Shown: positions 1 through 6,812, counted from the first letter of the stretch. The stretch is DNA of 7,689 nucleotides from DATJYV01 sp035499415 (GCA_035499415.1 DATJYV010000051.1:1-7689); one strand, 5' to 3'. Numbers and translations are program-made. The notes: a model not told the origin generated them from the sequence alone.

Positions 1-350
1 GCGGAGTCTACATTCTTCAGCTCGTTATTGTAGAGGTATCCGACCAGGAAGAGTGAGCTTGAAGCAGTCGCATGGTCCGGAAATTGCACGGCGACTTTTT
101 TGTAGTACTCGATCGCCTTCGGCATGTCACGCTTGTTCGTCTGGTAAATGCTCCCTTCCGCATACAACGCCTCCGGGACCAGCGGGCTGTTCGGATATGT
201 GTCGACGAGCGATTGATAGTTCTCCAGGGCCTCGTCGAATTGGTCCCCCTTATGCGCCTCCACGGCGCGCTTGAAGTACTGGTCGTCTGTCGGCTTCGAG
301 CACCCGGCAGCAGCGACGACGAGGAGGACGGAAACGATATAGAACTTCAT
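1..350 (-). CDS. TPR-containing outer-membrane-type lipoprotein, 3' end outside window
   Basis: This gene is incomplete: 116 full codons are visible and the C-terminus lies beyond the left edge. The N-terminus is a short lipoprotein signal: Lys2, a hydrophobic run (residues 4-15), then Ala-Ala-Gly-Cys with the lipidated Cys at 17. Ser at +2 would favour outer-membrane sorting under the E. coli Lol rule. The mature part (about 22-116) reads as tandem TPR-like helix pairs: an A-x-x-x-x-x-G-D-x-F-D-E-A-L-x-x-Y repeat near 29-45, a Y-P-N-S-P-L turn at 52-57, and a second helix pair near 60-90 ending in Q-F-P-D. This pattern is typical of BamD, YbgF/CpoB and related TPR lipoproteins that scaffold envelope assembly; I cannot choose among them from this fragment. 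The ATG is preceded by GGGAG at a 5-nt spacing. A separate promoter candidate lies upstream, so it is probably transcribed independently of rsmB. Confidence 0.8.
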   Translation of the reverse strand, partial: MKFYIVSVLLVVAAAGCSKPTDDQYFKRAVEAHKGDQFDEALENYQSLVDTYPNSPLVPEALYAEGSIYQTNKRDMPKAIEYYKKVAVQFPDHATASSSLFLVGYLYNNELKNVDS

Positions 351-354
351 GGAA

Positions 355-360
355 TCTCCC
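355..360 (-). promoter_or_regulatory. Ribosome binding site of the TPR lipoprotein gene
   Basis: On the minus strand the sequence reads GGGAGA, 4-5 nt before the ATG at 350. It supports this ATG as the start of the truncated lipoprotein gene, in agreement with the signal peptide that begins there. Confidence 0.6.
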
Positions 361-394
361 GAGTCATGGTTGGCAGAGCGTCTTTTGGTCCCTG

Positions 395-423
395 ATGATA
401 TCAAATCAACCGGCGATGATCAA
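395..423 (-). promoter_or_regulatory. Candidate sigma70-type promoter for the TPR lipoprotein gene
   Basis: On the minus strand a -35-like TTGATC (418-423) and a -10-like TATCAT (395-400) are separated by exactly 17 nt. They match 4/6 and 5/6 of the sigma70 consensus. Transcription would start near 388, giving a leader of about 38 nt with the GGGAG ribosome binding site near its end. A small perfect inverted repeat (433-437 with 442-446, loop GGGT) lies just upstream of the -35. If the organism is a true Bacteroidetes, its primary sigma factor uses a different consensus and this call weakens. Confidence 0.4.
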
Positions 424-462
424 CGAAGCTCAACGCTGGGTAGCGTCCTATTTCCAAGCAAC

Positions 463-555
463 CGTCACGCCGAACTTTGGGCCGAAGGCCCATCAGCCTC
501 TGGCTGAGGTTCGGAGTCTGTGAACGTCAGATGCTGAAACGAGTTCAGCATGACG
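463..555. repeat. REP/MITE-like intergenic element with nested hairpins and terminal inverted repeats
   Basis: The ends form an imperfect 14-bp inverted repeat. The left end reads CGTCACGCCGAACT from 463, the right end read inward from 555 reads CGTCATGCTGAACT, with two differences. Inside are several perfect stems: CCGAAC/GTTCGG (470-475 with 509-514) enclosing two hairpins, GGGCC-GAA-GGCCC (479-491) and TCAGCC-TCT-GGCTGA (493-507), which together make a three-way junction. A third hairpin, ATGCTGAA-ACGAG-TTCAGCAT, spans 531-551. The minus strand of the right end, if translated, gives RHAELVSAS, a string I recall in many spurious short ORFs from intergenic repeats of Bacteroidota-like genomes. 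No clear target-site duplication is visible. It occupies the gap between the rsmB stop and the lipoprotein promoter and encodes nothing itself. Confidence 0.65.
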
Positions 556-596
556 CATCCTTAATACGTTGGAGCCCGCTGAATTGAGGACACTAC

Positions 597-1898
597 TCAA
601 CGCTGCATGACCGCGCAAAAAAATCCGTCCGCTCCATCGCGATGGGGAAATGTCCGGAGCGCGGGCATGGCCCCCGTTCCCGCCGCGCCGGATGCTTCCG
701 GAGGCGGCACAATATTGAATTCGCGATGGAGCTCCAGGAATCTGCCCACCACATCCTCGTTTTCTTCGTCGAAGAGCGAACATGTGGCGTAGGCCAGGCG
801 TCCTCCGGGCTTTACCAGAGTGGTGCACGCACTGAGAATGTCCAGCTGCTTCCGGCTCAGCTCAGTCACCATCTCCTCGGTGACGGACCACTTCATGCCC
901 GGATTCCGCCTGATCGTTCCCGTCCCCGTGCACGGGGCGTCGACAAGAACAAGATCGAACGCGCCGTCGAAATCCGGACGCAGATCCTCCAGGGAAGTGA
1001 CCGAGCGGGTGCGGATGTTGAATGCACCGGCCCGCCGCGCCCGCTTTCGCAGCTCTTCAATCCGGTATTTCTGAATGTCGACGGCCACAATTTCGCCCCG
1101 GTTTTTCATCAAGGCCGCGAACTCAAGCGATTTACCGCCTGCACCCGCGCACGCGTCGAGAATTTTCGCCGTCGGCTTTGGGTCGAGCAGAAACGGGATA
1201 AGCTGACTGCCGACATCCTGAACCTCGAAGAACCCGTCTTTGAAGGTCCTGAGTGCAAAGACATTGATTCGCTTCTTGAGTGTGAGCGCAAAGGGGATTT
1301 GCGCACATGGGAGAGTCTCAACCCCTTCCTGCGCGAGCTTTTCCCTGCATTCGGAAACCGAGGTCTTCAGCGTGTTCACGCGGATGAAGAGTGGCGCGGG
1401 CTGATTGAGGGATGCGCAAAGTTCCGCCGCCTCTGGTTCGCCGAATCGTCTGAAGAATCGGTCAACCATCCAATCCGGAAAAGAATATTGCAGAGCAACA
1501 TGCTCGAGATTCGACCGGCCGTTCGTTCCAAGCGGGCGGTCTGCGGACGCGAGCAGGTCGGAGAGTGCGCCGGCAAGCTGCGGGCTCCGTTCCCGCGGCA
1601 GGAGAGCTTCGAGCGTCGGCCGCGTGGACTTATCGACCGAGGTAAGATAGGCCGCAACGGTGAGGAGCAGTTTTTCGTGCGCACTCACATGGCCGGCGCG
1701 ATCTCCCACAAGCCATTCACACAAGCGCCAGTGGCGGAGAGTGCCGTACGTGGTCTCAGCGATAAACTTTCGGTCGTGCGAGCCGAGGTACTTCCGTTTA
1801 CGAAAGTACTGATCGATCAGGCTGTCGGCGGGCTTCGATGAGCTGCGTATCGTCGCAAGCAGTTCGGTCGTGTGGCCAAGCAATGAAGCGAGCAGCAT
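597..1898 (-). CDS. rsmB: 16S rRNA (cytosine-C5) methyltransferase, RsmB/Sun (NOL1/NOP2) family
   Basis: This 433-aa protein should transfer a methyl group from S-adenosylmethionine to C5 of a cytosine in 16S rRNA (C967 in E. coli). The length fits E. coli RsmB (about 429 aa). Residues 1-130 form the NusB-like RNA-binding domain, with a YGTLRHWRLCEWL helix near 51-63. The catalytic part has E-V-Q-D-V-G-S-Q (225-232), the SAM loop L-D-A-C-A-G-A-G-G-K-S (247-257), the acidic SAM-ribose residue D274, D-A-P-C-T-G-T-G (320-327) with the release Cys323, and A-T-C-S (371-374) with the nucleophile Cys373. Both cysteines that define m5C RNA methyltransferases are present. An in-frame TGA lies just upstream and no other start codon falls between it and the ATG at 1898, so this start is nearly forced despite the lack of a Shine-Dalgarno sequence. 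It follows the clpB terminator and is likely a separate transcription unit. Confidence 0.93.
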   Translation of the reverse strand: MLLASLLGHTTELLATIRSSSKPADSLIDQYFRKRKYLGSHDRKFIAETTYGTLRHWRLCEWLVGDRAGHVSAHEKLLLTVAAYLTSVDKSTRPTLEALLPRERSPQLAGALSDLLASADRPLGTNGRSNLEHVALQYSFPDWMVDRFFRRFGEPEAAELCASLNQPAPLFIRVNTLKTSVSECREKLAQEGVETLPCAQIPFALTLKKRINVFALRTFKDGFFEVQDVGSQLIPFLLDPKPTAKILDACAGAGGKSLEFAALMKNRGEIVAVDIQKYRIEELRKRARRAGAFNIRTRSVTSLEDLRPDFDGAFDLVLVDAPCTGTGTIRRNPGMKWSVTEEMVTELSRKQLDILSACTTLVKPGGRLAYATCSLFDEENEDVVGRFLELHREFNIVPPPEASGAAGTGAMPALRTFPHRDGADGFFCAVMQR

Positions 1899-1903
1899 GA
1901 AGC

Positions 1904-1932
1904 AAGATACGGAGAAAAGAGAGGGGGTTCAA
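1904..1932 (-). promoter_or_regulatory. Candidate promoter for a leaderless rsmB transcript
   Basis: On the minus strand TTGAAC (1927-1932) and TATCTT (1904-1909) are separated by 17 nt, each matching 4/6 of the sigma70 hexamers. Only five bases (GCTTC) separate the -10-like hexamer from the rsmB ATG, so the usual start distance would put +1 on or next to the A of the ATG. This agrees with the absence of a purine-rich ribosome binding site. The -35 overlaps the T-tract of the clpB terminator. The match is modest and in low-complexity pyrimidine-rich sequence, so chance cannot be excluded. Confidence 0.35.
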
Positions 1933-1968
1933 AAAGAAAGGCAGCCCTTCTCTTGAAGAGCTGCCCTT
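1931..1968 (-). terminator. Intrinsic terminator after clpB
   Basis: On the minus strand an 11-bp stem (1955-1965 pairing with 1940-1950, one G.U pair) closes an AAGA tetraloop (1951-1954). TTTCTTTTT follows at once (1931-1939). The preceding AAG can pair with the first three T residues and lengthen the stem to 14 bp. It starts about 18 nt after the clpB stop. This is a textbook rho-independent terminator and marks the end of the chaperone transcription unit. Confidence 0.9.
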
Positions 1969-1985
1969 GCGGAATGTTCGAGAAC

Positions 1986-4649
1986 TTACGCTTTCACAGG
2001 AATGGATTTTGCCCTGACTTCAAAGTCCATCCCGCCGCGGTCATTGACGGTGAGATAGATTGAATCGCCGTCTCCGATCGTCCCCGAAAGAATCCTCTCG
2101 GAGAGAGCGTTCACGACATGTTTTTGGATCACCCGTTTGAGGGGGCGCGCGCCGAAGCTCGCGTCGTATCCCATCTTGGCCAGCCACTCCTTCACTTCGT
2201 CCGCATAGTCGAGGGAGATGCCTTTTCTTTCAAGGGTTTTCCGTACGCGATTCAGCTGAAGCGCAACGATCTGGACGATCTCTTCCATCGTCAGCGGCTT
2301 GAAAAGTATGATGTCGTCGATCCGGTTAAGGAACTCGGGGCGGATCGATTGCTTGAGCAATTCGAACAGCCGGACACGGAGCTCGCGCATCACCTCATCC
2401 CGATTCTCTTCTGTCATCGTCTCCATCCGTTCCTGCACAAGATGCGACCCGATGTTGGATGTCATGATAATAAGCGAATTCCGAAAATTCACGGTCCGCC
2501 CTTTGCCGTCAGTCAATCGGCCCTCGTCGAGAAGCTGGAGGAGGACGTTGAACACTTCCGGATGTGCCTTTTCGATCTCGTCCAGCAGGACGACCGAATA
2601 TGGTCTCCGGCGCACGGCCTCGGTCAGCTGTCCCCCCTCTTCGTACCCCACGTAACCCGGCGGCGCACCGATGAGCCGCGAGACGGAGAATTTCTCCATG
2701 TACTCGCTCATGTCGACGCGTACCACTGCATTTTCATCGTTCAGGAGAAACTCGGCGAGCGCTTTCGCGAGCTCGGTCTTTCCGACACCCGTGCTTCCGA
2801 GAAAGATGAAGGAGCCGATGGGACGGCGCTCGTCCTGCAGGCCCGCCCGGCTGCGGCGAATTGCGTCCGCCACCGCGCGGACAGCGTCCTCCTGATCCAC
2901 AAGCCGCTCGTGGATCCGGTCTTCGAGCTTCAGAAGAATTGTCCGTTCGCTTTCCAGCATGCGTTGGACGGGTATTCCGGTCCATTTTGCAACGATTTCC
3001 GCAATGTCCTCGGCATCGACTTCTTCCTTGAGCATTTTCTTGTCCTTCTGGACATCGCGGAGCTTCGCAGTCGCTTCCTTTACTCTCTTTTCAAGATTCA
3101 CGACGGTTCCGTAACGAAGTTCGGCAACGCGGCCGAGGTTCCCCGCGCGCTCCTGCTGCTCGGCTTCGTTCCTGGCCCGGTCTATTTCCTCTTTCATCGT
3201 CCGGATCGATTGGATAAGCTCTTTTTCGAGCTGCCAGTGTGCTTTGAGCTCGGACCTTTTTTGATTGAGCTCCGCCAGTTCCTTCTCAAGCTCCGCGAGG
3301 CGGGTCTGATTCGCATTCCTGCCTTGACGGTCGAGGTAGTCCGCGGTAAACTCACGCTTCACCGCTTCCCTCTCGATTTCCAGCTGTTGGACGCGGCGTT
3401 CCAGCGAATCGAGTTCCTCCGGCATCGAGTCGATCTCAATGCGGAGCTTCGACGCGGATTCATCGACGAGGTCGATGGCTTTGTCGGGGAGAAAGCGATC
3501 GGCGATGTACCGGTGGCTCAGTTGAGCCGCTGCAATGATGGCGCTGTCGGTGATCCGAACTCCGTGGTGAACTTCGTAGCGGTCCTTCAACCCGCGAAGG
3601 ATGGATATTGTGTCCTCAACGCTCGGCTCGTCCACCAAGACCGACTGAAAACGACGCTCGAGGGCCGGGTCCTTTTCAACGTACTTGCGATACTCGTCAA
3701 TGGTCGTCGCACCGATGGCCCGCAGATCGCCGCGTGCAAGCGCCGGCTTGAGCATGTTCGACGCATCCACCGAGCCCTGCGCAGCCCCCGCACCGACAAG
3801 CGTATGCAGCTCGTCGATAAAGAGAATGATTTCACCGTCGGATTCCGTGACTTCCTTGAGGAGTGCCTTCATGCGCTCCTCAAACTGACCCCGAAAACTT
3901 GTGCCGGCAACAAGGGCACCCATGTCGAGTGCCATGATACGCTTGCTCTTCAGGTTTTCGGGAACGTCTCCCTGAACGATGCGCTGTGCAATGCCTTCTG
4001 CAATCGCCGTTTTTCCCACTCCCGGGTCGCCAATGAGCACCGGATTGTTTTTCGTTCGACGGGACAACACCTGGAGGACCCGGCGAATCTCATCTTCTCT
4101 TCCGATCACGGGGTCCAACTTCCCTTTTCGCGCCATGTCGTTCAGGTCGCGGCTGAATCGCTGCAACGCCTGATACTTCTCTTCGGGAGTCTGGTCTGTT
4201 ACGCGTTGAGTCCCGCGAACTTCCTTGAGCGCTTTGTAAATTCCGTCCTTCGTGACTCCCTGGTCCGCGAGGAGCCGGGATGCCGCAGATTTTTCCGCGA
4301 CAACGGCGAGAAGGAGATGTTCCGTGCTGATGTACTCGTCCTTGAGCTCTTCGGCTTCCTTCTGCGCGGCGTCAAAGACTCGTGCGAGAGACTGCGACAT
4401 CTGTTGGTTCGAGAGTCCGCTTCCCTGAACTTTCGGAAGTTTTTCGATGGCCTCGAGGATTTTGATCTTGAGGAAGTTTGCGTTCGCCCCGAGTTTTTGA
4501 AGAAGCGGGAGGACGACTCCTCCGCTGTCCTGAATGAGTGACCCGAGAAGATGCTCCGGCTCGATCGATTGATTGCCGTAACTCGTCGCAATCTCCTGAG
4601 CGTTCTGGAGTGCCTCCTGGGACTTGATCGTCAGTTTATTAAAGTTCAT
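1986..4649 (-). CDS. clpB: ATP-dependent disaggregase ClpB (Hsp100/AAA+)
   Basis: This 887-aa protein is a full-length ClpB, a hexameric cytosolic AAA+ machine that pulls polypeptides out of aggregates together with DnaK. Residues 1-145 form the Clp N domain. NBD1 has Walker A G-D-P-G-V-G-K-T (207-214), Walker B I-L-F-I-D-E (275-280) and the arginine pair R332-R333. A long charged coiled-coil M-domain (about 405-535) keeps Tyr513, equivalent to E. coli Tyr503, a DnaK contact. NBD2 has Walker A G-S-T-G-V-G-K-T (618-625), Walker B V-V-L-L-D-E (686-691), pore loop G-Y-V-G (665-668) and sensor-2 G-A-R-P (833-836). The M-domain and lack of a P-loop tripeptide for ClpP separate it from ClpA, ClpC and ClpX. 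Pore loop 1 reads S-F-R-G (251-254) where E. coli has K-Y-R-G. The ATG at 4649 has GAAGG at a 6-nt spacing. It lies 88 nt after dnaK and is followed by a strong terminator. Confidence 0.98.
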   Translation of the reverse strand: MNFNKLTIKSQEALQNAQEIATSYGNQSIEPEHLLGSLIQDSGGVVLPLLQKLGANANFLKIKILEAIEKLPKVQGSGLSNQQMSQSLARVFDAAQKEAEELKDEYISTEHLLLAVVAEKSAASRLLADQGVTKDGIYKALKEVRGTQRVTDQTPEEKYQALQRFSRDLNDMARKGKLDPVIGREDEIRRVLQVLSRRTKNNPVLIGDPGVGKTAIAEGIAQRIVQGDVPENLKSKRIMALDMGALVAGTSFRGQFEERMKALLKEVTESDGEIILFIDELHTLVGAGAAQGSVDASNMLKPALARGDLRAIGATTIDEYRKYVEKDPALERRFQSVLVDEPSVEDTISILRGLKDRYEVHHGVRITDSAIIAAAQLSHRYIADRFLPDKAIDLVDESASKLRIEIDSMPEELDSLERRVQQLEIEREAVKREFTADYLDRQGRNANQTRLAELEKELAELNQKRSELKAHWQLEKELIQSIRTMKEEIDRARNEAEQQERAGNLGRVAELRYGTVVNLEKRVKEATAKLRDVQKDKKMLKEEVDAEDIAEIVAKWTGIPVQRMLESERTILLKLEDRIHERLVDQEDAVRAVADAIRRSRAGLQDERRPIGSFIFLGSTGVGKTELAKALAEFLLNDENAVVRVDMSEYMEKFSVSRLIGAPPGYVGYEEGGQLTEAVRRRPYSVVLLDEIEKAHPEVFNVLLQLLDEGRLTDGKGRTVNFRNSLIIMTSNIGSHLVQERMETMTEENRDEVMRELRVRLFELLKQSIRPEFLNRIDDIILFKPLTMEEIVQIVALQLNRVRKTLERKGISLDYADEVKEWLAKMGYDASFGARPLKRVIQKHVVNALSERILSGTIGDGDSIYLTVNDRGGMDFEVRAKSIPVKA

Positions 4650-4655
4650 GGTTTG

Positions 4656-4660
4656 CCTTC
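4656..4660 (-). promoter_or_regulatory. Ribosome binding site of clpB
   Basis: GAAGG on the minus strand lies 6 nt before the clpB ATG at 4649. A second ATG overlaps this site but is out of frame with clpB. The site sits directly below the second of two intergenic hairpins, so its access may depend on their folding. Confidence 0.55.
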
Positions 4661-4662
4661 AT

Positions 4663-4714
4663 TCCGCGCATCAGCGCGAAGCTGCAAGCGACAGACCGCT
4701 TTGCCGCCTGCAGC
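4663..4714 (-). other. Tandem RNA hairpins in the dnaK-clpB intergenic region
   Basis: Two stems follow each other in the transcript. The first pairs 4703-4714 with 4681-4692: 12 bp with two G.U pairs and a 10-nt loop. The second pairs 4674-4680 with 4663-4669: 7 bp with one G.U pair and loop TGAT. They are nearly stacked, and no T-tract follows either one, so they do not look like an intrinsic terminator. They could stabilise the 3' end of the dnaK message after cleavage, limit read-through, or affect access to the clpB ribosome binding site just below. The function is inferred; the pairing is visible. Confidence 0.5.
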
Positions 4715-4737
4715 TCCACGGTACAGGTCACTGAATC

Positions 4738-6675
4738 TTACTTGTCGTCAACGACCTCGAAGTCGGCATTCTCCACCTTCTTCCCCCCCTCGCCGCCTGA
4801 CTTTTTATCCTGCTCCTGCGGGCCGGGCTGCGGACCCGCCTGAGGGCCGGACTGTTGTCCCCGGGCGGATTCATACAACTTGGAAGATGCGTCGTTCCAT
4901 GCGTTGTTCAGCGCCTCGGTTTTCGATTTGATGTCGGACATATTGGCGCTCTTGATGGCCTGCTCGAGAGCGTCGGCCGCCGATTCGACCTTTTCCTTCG
5001 TGGCCGTATCCATCTTGCCCCCGAGGTCTTTCAACTGCTTTCGCGTCTGAAAGACGAGGTTGTCCGCCTGGTTCTTCGTTTCGATGTCGTCCTTGCGCTT
5101 CTTGTCTTCGGAAGCATGGGATTGCGCATCGGTTTTCATCTTTTCGACTTCTTCCTTGCTCAAACCGCTGGACGAAGTTATTCGGATGCTTTGTTCCTTG
5201 TTCGTCGCCTTGTCCTTTGCCGAGACATGGAGGATTCCGTTTGCATCGATGTCAAACGTCACCTCGATTTGTGGAACGCCCCGCGGCGCAGGCGGTATGC
5301 CGTCAAGGTGAAACCGTCCGAGGGAACGGTTGTCGAGCGCCATCGGCCGCTCACCCTGCAACACATGGATTTCGACGGACGGCTGGCTGTCCGACGCCGT
5401 CGAGAATATCTCGCTCTTTTTCGTCGGGATGGTCGTGTTCGACTGGATCATCGGCGTCGTCACGCCGCCCAGCGTTTCGATGCCGAGCGTGAGGGGCGTG
5501 ACGTCGAGAAGCAGTACGTCCGTCACGTCGCCGGAGAGGACGCCTCCCTGAATCGCGGCACCGACGGCAACGACTTCGTCCGGATTGACCCCTTTGTGTC
5601 CTTCCCTCCCGAATATATCCTTCACCAGTTGTTGCACGCGCGGAACGCGCGTCATGCCGCCGACAAGGATCACTTCATCGATTTCGCGCGGGTTCAAGCT
5701 CGCATCTTTCAGGGCTTTTTCGACGGGAGGGACGCAACGCTGAATGAGGTCGTCGCACAACTGCTCAAACTTGGCGCGCGTCAATGTCAGGTTCAGGTGC
5801 TTCGGACCGTCCGCGGTCGCAGTAATAAAGGGGAGATTGATCTCCGTCTGCATCAATTGCGACAACTCCATCTTCGCTTTCTCCGCCGCTTCCCGCAACC
5901 GCTGGAGTGCCATGGGATCTTTTCTCAGGTCGATCCCCTCCTGCTTTTTGAATTCATCGGCAATGTACTCGAGCACCCGCATGTCGAAATTATCACCGCC
6001 AAGATGCGTGTCGCCGTTGGTTGATTTGACTTCGAACACACCGTCGCCGAGCTCAAGAACCGAGATGTCAAACGTTCCACCGCCAAGGTCGAACACCGCA
6101 ACTTTGAGGTTCTTCGACTTCTTGTCCAGCCCGTACGCAAGGGCTGCCGCCGTGGGTTCGTTCACGATTCGCCGGACGTTCAGCCCGGCAACCTCTCCCG
6201 CTTCCTTCGTCGCCTGCCGTTGTGCGTCGTTAAAGTACGCGGGCACGGTAATGACGGCATCGGTTACCTTCGTGCCGAGATAGTCCTCGGCAGTCTGCTT
6301 CATTTTCTGCAGGATCATCGCCGAGATTTCGGGGGGAGAGTACACACGTTCGCCCACCTCGACGCGCGCCGTGTTGTTGTCACCCTTCACAACTTTGTAC
6401 GGCACGAGCTTCATCTCCTCGTTCACTTCGTTGAAGAATCGGCCCATGAATCGTTTGATCGAGTAAACGGTGTTCTGCGAATTGGTCACCGCCTGGCGCT
6501 TGGCACCCGCACCGACAAGGCGCTCCCCGCCCTTCGTAAATCCGACGACCGACGGGGTCGTCCGGGCGCCCTCGGAGTTCGCGATCACCACGGGGTCGTT
6601 CCCCTCCATTACCGCCACGACGGAATTTGTCGTGCCGAGGTCGATACCGATGATTTTCCCTGTTTGCTTTGTCAT
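4738..6675 (-). CDS. dnaK: Molecular chaperone DnaK (Hsp70)
   Basis: This 645-aa protein is a complete Hsp70. Its ATPase cycle controls binding of exposed hydrophobic segments and, with ClpB, disaggregation. The nucleotide-binding domain (about 7-385) has the phosphate-1 motif I-G-I-D-L-G-T-T-N-S (9-18), a lysine in I-K-R (73-75), the phosphate-2 motif F-D-L-G-G-G-T-F-D (195-203, with T201 equivalent to E. coli T199) and the adenosine motif I-L-V-G-G-M-T-R-V-P (336-345). The interdomain linker D-V-L-L-L-D is at 386-391. The beta substrate domain runs to about 505 and the helical lid to about 605. The tail is disordered, with three G-P-Q units (610-620), a Lys/Gly-rich stretch and the acidic end F-E-V-V-D-D-K. 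The ATG at 6675 has AAAGGA at a 6-nt spacing. Neither grpE nor dnaJ is adjacent, unlike the common grpE-dnaK-dnaJ layout. The 170-nt leader may hold its own control elements. Confidence 0.98.
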   Translation of the reverse strand: MTKQTGKIIGIDLGTTNSVVAVMEGNDPVVIANSEGARTTPSVVGFTKGGERLVGAGAKRQAVTNSQNTVYSIKRFMGRFFNEVNEEMKLVPYKVVKGDNNTARVEVGERVYSPPEISAMILQKMKQTAEDYLGTKVTDAVITVPAYFNDAQRQATKEAGEVAGLNVRRIVNEPTAAALAYGLDKKSKNLKVAVFDLGGGTFDISVLELGDGVFEVKSTNGDTHLGGDNFDMRVLEYIADEFKKQEGIDLRKDPMALQRLREAAEKAKMELSQLMQTEINLPFITATADGPKHLNLTLTRAKFEQLCDDLIQRCVPPVEKALKDASLNPREIDEVILVGGMTRVPRVQQLVKDIFGREGHKGVNPDEVVAVGAAIQGGVLSGDVTDVLLLDVTPLTLGIETLGGVTTPMIQSNTTIPTKKSEIFSTASDSQPSVEIHVLQGERPMALDNRSLGRFHLDGIPPAPRGVPQIEVTFDIDANGILHVSAKDKATNKEQSIRITSSSGLSKEEVEKMKTDAQSHASEDKKRKDDIETKNQADNLVFQTRKQLKDLGGKMDTATKEKVESAADALEQAIKSANMSDIKSKTEALNNAWNDASSKLYESARGQQSGPQAGPQPGPQEQDKKSGGEGGKKVENADFEVVDDK

Positions 6676-6681
6676 GGATTA

Positions 6682-6687
6682 TCCTTT
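6682..6687 (-). promoter_or_regulatory. Ribosome binding site of dnaK
   Basis: AAAGGA on the minus strand lies 6 nt before the dnaK ATG at 6675. This confirms the start, which also matches the conserved beginning of Hsp70 proteins. Confidence 0.7.
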
Positions 6688-6698
6688 CGTCTTTGTTC

Positions 6699-6716
6699 GA
6701 GCGGCTTAAGCCGTTC
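6699..6716 (-). promoter_or_regulatory. Palindromic stem in the dnaK leader
   Basis: The 12-nt perfect palindrome CGGCTTAAGCCG (6702-6713) extends to a 7-bp stem (one G.T pair) around TTAA, 23 nt upstream of the dnaK ATG. It could be an RNA hairpin in the leader or a dimer-bound DNA operator. It does not match CIRCE (TTAGCACTC-N9-GAGTGCTAA) or the HspR HAIR sequence. No convincing promoter hexamers are visible in the surrounding 170 nt, so the role is open. Confidence 0.35.
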
Positions 6717-6781
6717 TGTGATTTACTTTCGTGTGACGGGCGCCCGCCGGCTGTCCGACGTTGCACCCGCATAAAGAGCGC

Positions 6782-6812
6782 CGGCCGGGTTCTCCCACCA
6801 GCAACCCGACCG
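6782..6812 (-). terminator. Possible attenuator/terminator hairpin between hsp20-2 and dnaK
   Basis: In the transcript 6803-6812 pairs with 6782-6791 over 10 bp with one G.U pair and an 11-nt loop, about 34 nt after the hsp20-2 stop. The following bases contain only a short interrupted T-run (CTCTTTAT, separated by several G/C), so termination would be partial at best. Other possibilities are an RNA-processing or 3'-stabilising stem that lets hsp20 message outlast dnaK message. Confidence 0.35.

Noticed and set aside
53..395. Two short plus-strand frames (53-274 and 72-395) over the left edge
   Set aside because: The minus strand here encodes a lipoprotein with a signal peptide, lipobox and TPR pattern, running off the edge. 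The plus-strand products are low-complexity and Arg/Pro-rich.
463..555. Intrinsic terminator for rsmB, or a tRNA-like gene
   Set aside because: The stems lack a following T-tract on the minus strand. The cloverleaf-like fold has only a 6-bp outer stem with 3-nt loops and no anticodon arm or T-loop, so it fits a repeat element better.
493..828. A 111-codon minus-strand frame overlapping the end of rsmB and the intergenic repeat
   Set aside because: It runs out of frame through the rsmB 3' end and then reads the REP-like element, giving the HAELVSAS string typical of spurious repeat-derived ORFs. It has no ribosome binding site or domain.
642..1841. A 399-codon open frame on the plus strand, opposite rsmB
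   Set aside because: Again the reverse-complement register of a GC-rich gene. The sense strand encodes RsmB with all catalytic motifs. Three long antisense frames sharing one register point to codon bias, not overlapping genes.
2118..4541. An 807-codon open frame on the plus strand, opposite clpB
   Set aside because: It lies in the register where its codons are exact reverse complements of clpB codons, so stops arise only from sense TTA, CTA or TCA, which are rare in this GC-rich gene. The opposite protein is a clear, complete ClpB, and the translated antisense product shows no recognisable domain.
4855..6024. A 389-codon open frame on the plus strand, opposite dnaK
   Set aside because: It has the same reverse-complement codon register as the frame opposite clpB. 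The product resembles no family and the sense strand is fully explained by DnaK.
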